A DNA stretch of 21,370 bases from Methanosarcinales archaeon (lineage in GTDB: Archaea; Halobacteriota; Methanosarcinia; Methanosarcinales; Methanogasteraceae), in NCBI GenBank assembly GCA_030672605.1, contig DAOVGE010000022.1:1-21370 (forward strand), written 5' to 3'. Of the stretch, positions 7,735 to 14,545 are shown piece by piece. The notes under the pieces are model-generated. The model did not search any database. It saw only the letters and a program-made list of their open reading frames with translations, and was not told the DNA's origin. The position numbers were made by a program, and so were the translations under genes. Within the stretch, counting starts at the first letter, position 1; each line of letters opens with the position of its first letter.

Positions 7735-8832
7735 ATGCTGAACATACTTATTCTAGGACTGGGACAATGCGGAAATCGGATACTGGATGCGATCAACCGC
7801 GAGGCGTTCGGAAGCGGCGGAACATTCGCGAAGTACTACTCACGCCAGAAGTTCCCGGCGTCGGTCAAGACGATCGCAATCAATACAGCGATCAACGATC
7901 TAAAAGAGCTAAGTGACACGCTCGCAAAGGATCGTATGCATGTCCCGCACCTTCATGGCGTTGGCGCAAATCGAATCATCGGGAAGAGGGTGTTTGGAGA
8001 GAATAAGGAGATGATCATGGGGGAGATCGATAAAAGAGGGTCATTTGATCTCATATTCATCATTACGTCCACTGCGGGAGGGAGTGGATCGTCATTCGCG
8101 CCGCTTCTTGCCAAAGAATTGAAACAGACATACACCGCGCCCATAATATCCATTGCGGTTCTCCCGTTCCGGGAAGAGGGGTCAATTTTCCTGCAGAACA
8201 CGGCTTTCTGCCTGCGGGAACTCGTTGAGATGGATGCCGGCGGGGTACTCCTTGTGGATAACCAGTATCTGAAGAAATACGCCGGCGACATCAAGTCAGC
8301 GTATGACAGCATCAACACCACGACAGCGAGACGAATACTCTTTCTGATAGAGGCGCTCAACAGCGAAATGCTGATGGTCACCGACCTCGGCGATCTCAAG
8401 ACCGTGATGAACGGAGGAATCGGTGTGGGAACGATGGGGTTCTACGAGGCATCCAAGGAAAGCACCATCAAATCCGCCATTCTCGGGAGTTTCAAGCCAA
8501 GCGGGCTTCTCTTTCCAGCGAATGTGTATGAGGACGGTGCACGTGCGATGCTTGTGATCAAGGGCAACAAGAAGTTTCTCGACCTTGATCTGATCACAAA
8601 GACCGTGGAAGAACTATCAAGAGAGGTGGGGCAGGTATTCAAGGGAGTTCTCATAAAAAAAGGAAGACCCAAGGTTTTATCACTATTCACACTGAATTCT
8701 GTACCGGAACTTGAGAAATTATATGCCATAGCGGCAGATGCGATCCGTTTCGAGATGGATAAGAAAGAACAGTCAAAGAAACGACTCGATGACGCGTTTT
8801 CGCACATCGAAGATCTTGAACCGATCTACTGA
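7735..8832 (+). CDS. Divergent tubulin/FtsZ-superfamily GTPase
   Basis: 365 residues, about the length of an FtsZ or CetZ core. The N-terminal strand and P1 loop read ILGLGQCGNRI (residues 6-16), closer to the tubulin style than the usual bacterial FtsZ sequence. The tubulin signature (T4) loop is TAGGSGSS (113-120), a variant of GGGTGTG. Nucleotide-contact region LVDNQYL is at ~173-179, and the T7 catalytic loop MVTDLGDLKTVMNGG (214-228) keeps two acidic residues, so polymerisation-coupled GTP hydrolysis is plausible. There is no long acidic tail and no FtsZ-type C-terminal anchor peptide; the end is charged (DKKEQSKKRLDD). It fits a CetZ-like or FtsZ-like paralogue better than the main division FtsZ. 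Flanking genes (membrane-anchored CARDB protein upstream, 91-residue protein and winged-helix protein downstream) suggest a dedicated operon. Confidence 0.85.
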   Translation: MLNILILGLGQCGNRILDAINREAFGSGGTFAKYYSRQKFPASVKTIAINTAINDLKELSDTLAKDRMHVPHLHGVGANRIIGKRVFGENKEMIMGEIDKRGSFDLIFIITSTAGGSGSSFAPLLAKELKQTYTAPIISIAVLPFREEGSIFLQNTAFCLRELVEMDAGGVLLVDNQYLKKYAGDIKSAYDSINTTTARRILFLIEALNSEMLMVTDLGDLKTVMNGGIGVGTMGFYEASKESTIKSAILGSFKPSGLLFPANVYEDGARAMLVIKGNKKFLDLDLITKTVEELSREVGQVFKGVLIKKGRPKVLSLFTLNSVPELEKLYAIAADAIRFEMDKKEQSKKRLDDAFSHIEDLEPIY

Positions 8833-8867
8833 TATTGATCCGCTGATTCTTTACACGAGGCCATGAA

Positions 8868-9143
8868 ATGATCATAAGGCAGTATGATGACGATATTTCC
8901 AGAGAACTATTAATTGATACGCTTGAGAAGATGGGTTTTCGGGTTTCGCGAATCGAAGAGGGGCATGACATGTACTACAGCAGTACCACACGCACGTATA
9001 CCGAAAATGATATTAAGCTTCATGCAAAGAAAAAGATGTTTGATAAGATGGTGATCGAACTGAACAATGAGATGAATCTTGTTTTCGTGCATGGTGACGA
9101 GGTCAGCGCAAAGGCGCTTCTGGATAATCTGGCGAGGGTGTAG
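8868..9143 (+). CDS. 91-residue protein of unknown function in the tubulin-like operon
   Basis: The ATG at 8868 follows GAGG at 8857-8860; an earlier ATG at 8863 reads ATG-AAA-TGA and is unusable. The sequence alternates predicted helices and strands (LLIDTLEKMGFRVSRIEEG; KMFDKMVIELNNEMNLVFVHG; SAKALLDNLARV), compatible with a small alpha/beta fold. No signal peptide, membrane segment or cysteine motif is seen, and I do not recognise the family. It lies 35 bp after the tubulin-like gene and 6 bp before the winged-helix gene, so it should belong to the same transcript. A small adaptor or regulator of the GTPase is one reading, without direct support. Confidence 0.75.
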   Translation: MIIRQYDDDISRELLIDTLEKMGFRVSRIEEGHDMYYSSTTRTYTENDIKLHAKKKMFDKMVIELNNEMNLVFVHGDEVSAKALLDNLARV

Positions 9144-9149
9144 CATACC

Positions 9150-9659
9150 ATGACCGCACAGATGGGAAGACGGACAAAACTCGTAAACGACCCTTCTGAT
9201 CTGGTGTTGCTGCTGCGAACCTTTGGCTCGGAGACCCATAAACAGGTCTTCGACAAGTTATCAGAGGGCTGGATGACTGCAACCGAACTTACAGAGGCTA
9301 TCGGTGTGAACGTTGAGACGAGCATCGAGATTCTCAGAAAGAGCGGCTTGATCGAGAGTCAGTGGAGGATGCCGGAACCGGGGAAGACGCCGGACAAGGA
9401 ATATACGACGTCGTACTCAAAAATCCATGCCAATTTCCAGTGTTCACTCAAGGATCTCAGCGATCTGATCATGATCACCTTCAAGAGCGACGGAGAACTC
9501 GCAGATACGATCGAGGCTATCGAGAATGAGGTCGAAAAAGGAAACCGCTCGATGGCAGGATTATCAAGATCCCTTGATCTGAGTTCGGCATTCATCAGAG
9601 GCGTTGCGAGACGGTCGCGCAAACTGGTGGTCAAGGGGCAGCGCCTTGAACTGGTGTAA
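9150..9659 (+). CDS. Winged-helix DNA-binding protein (two HTH-like segments)
   Basis: 169 residues. Residues ~25-78 form an ArsR/MarR-like winged helix: VFDKLSEGWMTATELTEAIG, then a recognition-type helix VNVETSIEILRKSGLIES. Residues ~80-100 (WRMPEPGKTPDKEYTTSYS) would be the wing or linker. Residues ~130-165 (RSMAGLSRSLDLSSAFIRGV, then ARRSRKLVVKG) look like a second helix-turn-helix, so the protein may carry two DNA-binding lobes. It is the last gene of the apparent operon, 6 bp after the 91-residue gene, with GAGGG ~12 nt upstream of the ATG. A local transcription regulator of the operon is the simplest inference. Confidence 0.8.
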   Translation: MTAQMGRRTKLVNDPSDLVLLLRTFGSETHKQVFDKLSEGWMTATELTEAIGVNVETSIEILRKSGLIESQWRMPEPGKTPDKEYTTSYSKIHANFQCSLKDLSDLIMITFKSDGELADTIEAIENEVEKGNRSMAGLSRSLDLSSAFIRGVARRSRKLVVKGQRLELV

Positions 9660-10240
9660 AAGGGGACTCTCAACGCGCTGTTTGCAATTGTTGTGGTTCG
9701 GATATTTTTGGCTCTCCCTGTAATTCGCGAGTGCAAGCGTCTCGCAAGATGAAGTGTGCTGGTTTGGCGTTAAGGGCTTGCAGAAAAATAAAGTAGCAAA
9801 AATCTTGATAGAGGACAGTTATGCACATGAAGAAAGTTGAAATTTCCTGATTCTGATGGATTCTGCGGTTTCCAATCTTTGCGCCCTTGCGTCACCCTCG
9901 TCTTTCTCGTTCCTCTGATCTAACGCAAGGTCGCAAAGTTGAGAGAGATACGCCCGCGTTTTTTCACATACGCGAGGGAGCTACCGTTAGCGACCACCGA
10001 AAGCATCAGAACTATGAAATTTCAATATGTTATTTTTCGGTGACGACTAAGCGCGTAGGGATCACGAATTTACGAATCTCACGAATGCTGAAGTTGCGAA
10101 TGGGAACCGCAATTTTTCGCGTTCCAGAAAATAATAAAAAGTCTCAGAATTGTTGCAACCAGAAAGTGATAAAAAGTCTCACGATAATGATAGTTCGATT
10201 GCGAACCGGAACAGAGCTAGACGAGAGTGACTGAGACAGG
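9660..10240. other. 580-bp intergenic region rich in dispersed repeats
   Basis: No gene is supported here; the longest plus-strand frame (from 9887) runs through repeat sequence. It holds an inverted pair ctttgcgcccttgcgt (9880-9895) / aacgcaaggtcgcaaag (9922-9938), a CACGAAT cluster (10062-10086: atcacgaatttacgaatctc, then acgaatg) and two copies of a 23-bp motif (10124-10146 and 10159-10181) just before pcm. Confidence 0.7.
10124..10181 (+). promoter_or_regulatory. Two direct copies of a 23-bp CCAGAA...AAAAAGTCTCA motif upstream of pcm
   Basis: Copies at 10124-10146 and 10159-10181 (35-bp spacing) share CCAGAAA, four variable-to-AT-rich bases, then ATAAAAAGTCTCA. The same 23-bp element occurs once more, at 12970-12992, upstream of purM. 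The ATAAAAAG part could act as a TATA box 60-70 nt before the pcm start. Confidence 0.5.
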
Positions 10241-10894
10241 ATGACAACAAACGACTACGAATCATTGCGTGCGCGACTGGTCAGCTACCTGAGAAGACAG
10301 GTTGGAATCGACCGTATCAGTGAGGACGTTCTGCAGGCGATTGCAAGGGTGCCCAGACACCTCTTCGTGCGCGAGAACGAGAGGAAATATGCTTATTGCG
10401 ACCATCCGCTCTCAATCGGGCGCGGACAGACGATCTCCGCACCACATATAGTCGGAATCATGTGCACGCTCCTGGATATCAGGAAAGGAAATACAATCCT
10501 TGAGATCGGAGCCGGCTCAGGATACCATGCGGCGGTGCTCGCTGAACTTACGGGAAGGGATGGCATGGTCTATTCCATAGAACGGCTCCCTGCAATCAGC
10601 GAGTTGGCACAGCAGAACCTATTGAACGCTGGATATGATAATGTCGTCGTAACAACAGGTGATGGTACGCTCGGTCTTCCGGAACACGCCCCGTACGACG
10701 TAATCACGGTGGCATGCGCTGCTCCTGCCATTCCGCAGCCGTTGATCGACCAGTTGAAGCATGGTGGCAGGATGACGATCCCGGTCGGGGAGGACATGCA
10801 GGAACTGTATCTGGTTCACAAGAACGATGTTATATCGAAGGAAAAGAGTGGGGGAGTAGTTTTCGTACCTATGATCGGCAAATATGGCTTCTAA
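10241..10894 (+). CDS. pcm: Protein-L-isoaspartate O-methyltransferase
   Basis: 217 residues, the usual Pcm length. Family landmarks appear in order: VPRHLFV (37-43), YCDHPLSIGRGQTISAPHI (52-70, the substrate-side signature), SAM motif I ILEIGAGSGYHAAVLAEL (86-103), VTTGDGTLG (acidic/GDG motif), VPVGED-type strand after GGRMTIP, and the terminal VVFVPMIGKYGF. The enzyme uses S-adenosylmethionine to methylate L-isoaspartyl residues and so starts repair of aged proteins in the cytoplasm. Its 3' end overlaps the ATG of the DHH gene by 11 nt, unless that gene starts at 10896, so the two are translationally close. The 23-bp motif pair precedes it. Confidence 0.95.
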   Translation: MTTNDYESLRARLVSYLRRQVGIDRISEDVLQAIARVPRHLFVRENERKYAYCDHPLSIGRGQTISAPHIVGIMCTLLDIRKGNTILEIGAGSGYHAAVLAELTGRDGMVYSIERLPAISELAQQNLLNAGYDNVVVTTGDGTLGLPEHAPYDVITVACAAPAIPQPLIDQLKHGGRMTIPVGEDMQELYLVHKNDVISKEKSGGVVFVPMIGKYGF

Positions 10895-12308
10895 CATGAT
10901 CGAAAAACTAAATATCTCCGATGCCACGCGACCGATCCTCGATTGCGAGGCAGCGCGGGTTGTATCACACCACGACGCAGACGGAATCACCGCGGCAGGC
11001 ATCCTCTGCCATGCCCTCTTCAGGCTCGGGAAGCGCTTTCAGTCGAGCATTATAAGCCAGCTCGATTGCGACTTCGTGGAGCGGCTGTACAGGGAACGGG
11101 GTGGTGGTGGTGGTGGTGGTGCCGCTGATGCCTGTGTGCCGCTCACAATCTTCTGCGACATGGGGGCAGGGCATGCGGACATCATATCAGAGATTGCAGG
11201 AGACGTCCTCGTAATCGACCACCACACTCCTGTCGGCGAGCTCTCGTGCCCACATGTAAACCCGCATCTGGTGGGAATCGACGGCGCATTCGAGCTCTCG
11301 GCTTCAGGCGCGGTCTATGCGGTTGCAAAGGGGCTCGCAAGCGAGAATATCGATCTCTGCGGGCTCGCAATAACAGGCGCAATCGGGGACAAACAACTGA
11401 TGGTAGGTGCAAACGCTGACATCCTGAACGACGGCGTGCAAAACGGAATCATAAATGTCAGAAAGGGGCTGCGAATCGGTGACGGCGAGATTGCCGATCT
11501 GCTTGAGCGAAACATCGAGATTTATCTCGATTTCACAGGAAACGCAGCCAAAGTAAAGAGTTTTCTTGATGAAATCGATGTGAACGGCAGATTGGGCGAG
11601 CTTACCGAGCCGCAGCTCATGAGACTTGGAACAGCGCTCACGCTGAAGCTGTTGCGGAGAAGCAGCCCGGATGTGATCGATACGCTCGTTGGCGACGTCT
11701 ATATGCTGCCCCGTGAGGTGATCTCCAACGCCGACGACTTTGTTTTCGCCCTGCATGCATGCGCACGGCTGAATGAGATGGGACTTGCAGTCTCGCTCTG
11801 CCTGCGGGATCGGTCAGGCATTTCCCACGCCACGCGGGCGGCTGTGGATTACCAGCACATGCTTGTTGCGGCTATGCGGGAAGCTGAGCCCGGAATCCTG
11901 CATGGAGACCACATCAAATACCTGCGCCTCCATGACGCAGAGGCAACAGGCATCATCGCAAGCACGGTCACGAGATTTCTGCATCCGGATCAGCCGTGCA
12001 TCGTGTTGAACGAGAGCGATGACCGGATCAAGATCTCTGGCAGAGGCACGAAGAGCCTGGTTGCACGCGGACTCGATCTTGCAGAGGTGCTCAGGATCGC
12101 ATCGGAGTCGGCAGGCGGGAGAGGTGGCGGGCACAACATCGCCGCGGGAGCCGCAATCCCAAGGGATGCTGCGGATGCGTTCATCTCGATTGCTGACTCA
12201 ATCGTTGGCAAACAACTGAAGATGGATCGTGAGGCGGGTGGGGGCAAAAATGAGAATGTGGATGAGAACGCTGATATGGATAGGGATGAAAAGGAGAGCG
12301 AGTCATGA
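10884..12308 (+). CDS. DHH-family phosphoesterase, archaeal RecJ-like
   Basis: 474 residues from ATG 10884; ATG 10896 (MIEKLNI) is an equally plausible, non-overlapping start. DHH motifs: SHHDADGI (28-35), CDMG (91-94), IDHHTP (111-116), NPHLVGIDG (126-134) and GDKQ (168-171). The C-terminal DHHA1-type region has RGTKSLVARGLDLAEVL and GGRGGGHNIAAGAA, the GGGH substrate-binding motif. This layout fits archaeal RecJ-like exonucleases/nanoRNases. Odd points: seven glycines in a row (73-79) encoded by seven GGT units between motifs I and II, and a low-complexity acidic tail from about residue 447 (GGGKNENVDENAD...KESES). It overlaps dut by 4 nt (ATGA). Whether it is a replisome-associated nuclease (GAN-type) or an oligonucleotide hydrolase is not decided by sequence. 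Confidence 0.9.
   Translation: MASNMIEKLNISDATRPILDCEAARVVSHHDADGITAAGILCHALFRLGKRFQSSIISQLDCDFVERLYRERGGGGGGGAADACVPLTIFCDMGAGHADIISEIAGDVLVIDHHTPVGELSCPHVNPHLVGIDGAFELSASGAVYAVAKGLASENIDLCGLAITGAIGDKQLMVGANADILNDGVQNGIINVRKGLRIGDGEIADLLERNIEIYLDFTGNAAKVKSFLDEIDVNGRLGELTEPQLMRLGTALTLKLLRRSSPDVIDTLVGDVYMLPREVISNADDFVFALHACARLNEMGLAVSLCLRDRSGISHATRAAVDYQHMLVAAMREAEPGILHGDHIKYLRLHDAEATGIIASTVTRFLHPDQPCIVLNESDDRIKISGRGTKSLVARGLDLAEVLRIASESAGGRGGGHNIAAGAAIPRDAADAFISIADSIVGKQLKMDREAGGGKNENVDENADMDRDEKESES
11100..11120 (+). repeat. GGT microsatellite (7 units) inside the DHH gene
   Basis: Seven perfect GGT codons encode polyglycine between catalytic motifs I and II. Trinucleotide slippage would keep the frame and only change linker length. 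Confidence 0.95.
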
Positions 12309-12814
12309 CGATACTATCAGAAATCGAGATTAATGGACTGATGAATAACGATCCACCGCTTGTTGAGGGAATGATCGATTCAGAGACCCAGATACAGGTG
12401 AACGGCTGCGAACTAACCGTTGACAGGATCTTTGCGTTCGGCGGAGCCGGCGCGATTGCGTTCGACAACTCGGAGCGAGTGCTCCCTGAGTCTGCCGAAC
12501 TCGCATTCGGTGACGACGGCTGGATCGATCTCCCTGCTGGCTGCTACAAGATCGTTTCCGGCGAGATTGTACACATCCCAAAAGATGTGATCGCAATCGC
12601 ACGACCGAGATCGAGCCTCCTGCGATGCGGGGCGAGCGTGGAGACTGCGGTCTGGGATTCAGGCTACGAGGGCAAGAGCGAGTGCCTGCTTCTGGTCGCA
12701 AACAAGGAAGGGTTCAGGCTGAAGCGGGGTGCACGTGTCGTGCAACTGCTGTTTATGGGGCTTGCAAGCGAGACTGCGGGGTATTCCGGGGTGTATCAGG
12801 GATATCTGGCGTGA
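12305..12814 (+). CDS. dut: Archaeal dUTP diphosphatase (dUTPase/dCTP-deaminase superfamily)
   Basis: 169 residues. Conserved trimeric dUTPase features: IQVNGCELTVDRIF (30-43), GWIDLPAGCYKI (72-83), IPKDVIAIARPRSSLLRCG (91-109, the PRSS motif), ETAVWDSGYEGKSECLL (113-129, the catalytic-Asp GYEG motif), RGARVVQLLF (141-150) and the C-terminal YSGVYQG (160-166). The ETAVWDSGYEG version is typical of archaeal dUTPases. dUTP is cleaved to dUMP and pyrophosphate, keeping uracil out of DNA. The start overlaps the stop of the DHH gene (ATGA), so the genes are translationally coupled. No deaminase-specific signature is evident, although bifunctional dCTP deaminases are close relatives. Confidence 0.88.
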   Translation: MTILSEIEINGLMNNDPPLVEGMIDSETQIQVNGCELTVDRIFAFGGAGAIAFDNSERVLPESAELAFGDDGWIDLPAGCYKIVSGEIVHIPKDVIAIARPRSSLLRCGASVETAVWDSGYEGKSECLLLVANKEGFRLKRGARVVQLLFMGLASETAGYSGVYQGYLA

Positions 12815-13043
12815 TATATCCAATAGCTGAATTTTTTAGCATCTATTCGCAGCTCCGGATTTCGTAAATTCATGTCATTCGTGTTAAAATCACGAATTTC
12901 ACGAATAAACGAATAGCACGAATCAGATCATCCCAAAATGTATCCACGGTTCTTTTAGAGTCTCTCCAACCAGAAGAAATCAAAAAGTCTCATGCGAGCC
13001 AATCCATACATTTTTGGTGCATCGGATCGCACCAGCAGACACA
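12815..13043. other. Intergenic spacer with CACGAAT repeats and the 23-bp motif
   Basis: Positions 12861-12923 contain attcgtaa-type and attcgtg-type words followed by cacgaatttcacgaataaac and gaatagcacgaatc. At 12970-12992 lies one 23-bp CCAGAA...AAAAAGTCTCA element, ~50 nt before the purM ATG; just 5' of it, agagtctctccaa resembles the spacer of the pcm pair. Confidence 0.7.
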
Positions 13044-14144
13044 ATGAACGATGATAACCGGGAGCGCGACTATCTCACCTACCAGAAAGCCGGTGCCGAT
13101 ACCGGGAAGGTGGAATCCGCACTAAAACAGATCGTAAAACTCGCTGAATCGACTTTTGACTTCAGAGAGACCACTGGAAAGCCGGTGATCCCAGTAGGAC
13201 ATTTCTCCGGAGTTATAAATATTGGTTCAGGCGTATCTCTGGCGATCAAGACCGACGGCGTCGGAACCAAGGTCTTCATCGCGCAGGAGATGGAACGATA
13301 CGACACGGTCGGAATCGATTGCGTCGCAATGAATGTGAACGACATCCTCTGCGTCGGGGCTGAGCCGATATCGATTGTCGATTACATAGCGGTTCAAAAT
13401 CCGGACCCGAATCTCCTCGAAGAGCTCGTGAAAGGTCTGGTTGCGGGATGTAGAGCGGCAGAGGTGACGCTGTCCGGAGGGGAGATTGCGGTCATGCCTG
13501 AGATGATCAGAGGAGCGCGGGAGAATATGGGCTTCGATCTGGCAGGGATGGGCGTTGGCATCGTCCCGACAGATGAGATCATAACAGGTGACACAATCAA
13601 CGAAGGGGACGTCATACTCGGCATGGCGAGCTCGGGAATTCACAGCAACGGAATGACGCTTGCCAGACGAGTTCTCCTGGATAAATTTGACGTGACTGAT
13701 CATATCGATGAACTCGGCAGATCGCTTGGCGAAGAGCTGCTTGAACCGACGAAGATCTACGTAAAAGCGGTAAGAGAGATGCAAAAATCCAACCTGGATC
13801 TGAAATCGCTCGCGCACATAACCGGAGATGGTTTCTTAAATCTCAGAAGGGTGAGCAAGGATTGTGGATTCAGAATCGACAGTTTGCCTGAAACTCCACC
13901 TATTTTTGGGTTGATTCAGAAACACGGTCCTGTGAGTATTGCTGAGATGTATCAGGTCTTCAACATGGGGATCGGCTTCTGCATCGTTCTGCCGGCAGGG
14001 GAAGCCGATTCGGCGATACGGATTGCAGAAAAGCATGATATGGACTGTTGCGTGATTGGCAGCACGTTTAAGGATCATGAGAAGACCGTGGTACTCGAAG
14101 AAGAGCGTCTGCGAAGCGAGAATGCGTCCTTTGTTAAGTATTGA
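13044..14144 (+). CDS. purM: Phosphoribosylformylglycinamidine cyclo-ligase (AIR synthetase)
   Basis: 366 residues from ATG 13044. A TTG at 13014 would add ten non-conserved residues and is less likely. Family landmarks: LTYQKAGAD near the N-terminus (11-19), SGVINIGSGVSLAIKTDGVGTK (55-76), DCVAMNVNDILCVGAEPIS (92-110), LSGGEIAVMPEM (143-154), GMASSGIHSNG in the central part, and HITGDGFLNLRRV with VFNMGIGF in the C-terminal half. It performs the fifth step of purine synthesis, ATP-dependent closure of FGAM to AIR. The gene is a single unit in its own promoter context; no other purine gene is nearby. Confidence 0.96.
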   Translation: MNDDNRERDYLTYQKAGADTGKVESALKQIVKLAESTFDFRETTGKPVIPVGHFSGVINIGSGVSLAIKTDGVGTKVFIAQEMERYDTVGIDCVAMNVNDILCVGAEPISIVDYIAVQNPDPNLLEELVKGLVAGCRAAEVTLSGGEIAVMPEMIRGARENMGFDLAGMGVGIVPTDEIITGDTINEGDVILGMASSGIHSNGMTLARRVLLDKFDVTDHIDELGRSLGEELLEPTKIYVKAVREMQKSNLDLKSLAHITGDGFLNLRRVSKDCGFRIDSLPETPPIFGLIQKHGPVSIAEMYQVFNMGIGFCIVLPAGEADSAIRIAEKHDMDCCVIGSTFKDHEKTVVLEEERLRSENASFVKY

Positions 14145-14545
14145 TCCGCACCGCATGCGTTATAGCTGAGGCGAAAAAACGGCACTGTCTAAAAACCCAG
14201 TGATTTCCGCCGATTTACTCGATTCGTGTCATTCGTTTATTCGCGGCATTCGTGATAAAATCATCACCAAGAGATCACGAATGGCAACGAATGGCGCGAA
14301 TTACACGAATTTGGTTGCCACAAAATCCAGCGATTTCACTGAATATTCCGATTACGCCGAAAAAACCACGAGATTTCACGAGATTGACACAAGAAGATGG
14401 TGATACATACAAGATATTGGTAATATGTGTGCATGTTATATCCTGCCCACATACGTTCTCGTGGAAATCTGTGTAATCTTGTGGTTAGCTAAACACGTAC
14501 TCCGCACCAAAAGATATAACATCGATATACGGTCTAACATCCACT
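14145..14545. other. 400-bp intergenic region with ATTCGTG/CACGAAT repeats
   Basis: Words of the family run in both orientations: gattcgtgtcattcgtttat and ggcattcgtg (14220-14252), then atcacgaatggcaacgaatg and gcgcgaattacacgaat (14274-14310). This gives weak fold-back potential. The open frames here are repeat-derived. A TATA-like AGATATAAC at 14511-14519 precedes aspS by ~30 nt. Confidence 0.65.
14511..14519 (+). promoter_or_regulatory. TATA-like box for aspS
   Basis: AGATATAAC sits ~30 nt before ATG 14546, with no Shine-Dalgarno sequence in between, which points to a leaderless or nearly leaderless mRNA. Confidence 0.5.

Noticed and set aside
9887..10234. 115-codon plus-strand frame before pcm
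   Set aside because: It crosses the CGCAAAG pair, the CACGAAT cluster and both 23-bp motifs, so it is repeat sequence and not a gene.
13014..13043. Upstream TTG start for purM
   Set aside because: It adds ten residues without family similarity and lies in the promoter region; the ATG at 13044 fits the family N-terminus.
14178..14200. Transposon end (ggcactgtctaaaaac), similar to the reverse complement of 19829-19848
   Set aside because: The similarity covers only ~12 bases, with no transposase, paired inverted repeat or target duplication nearby.
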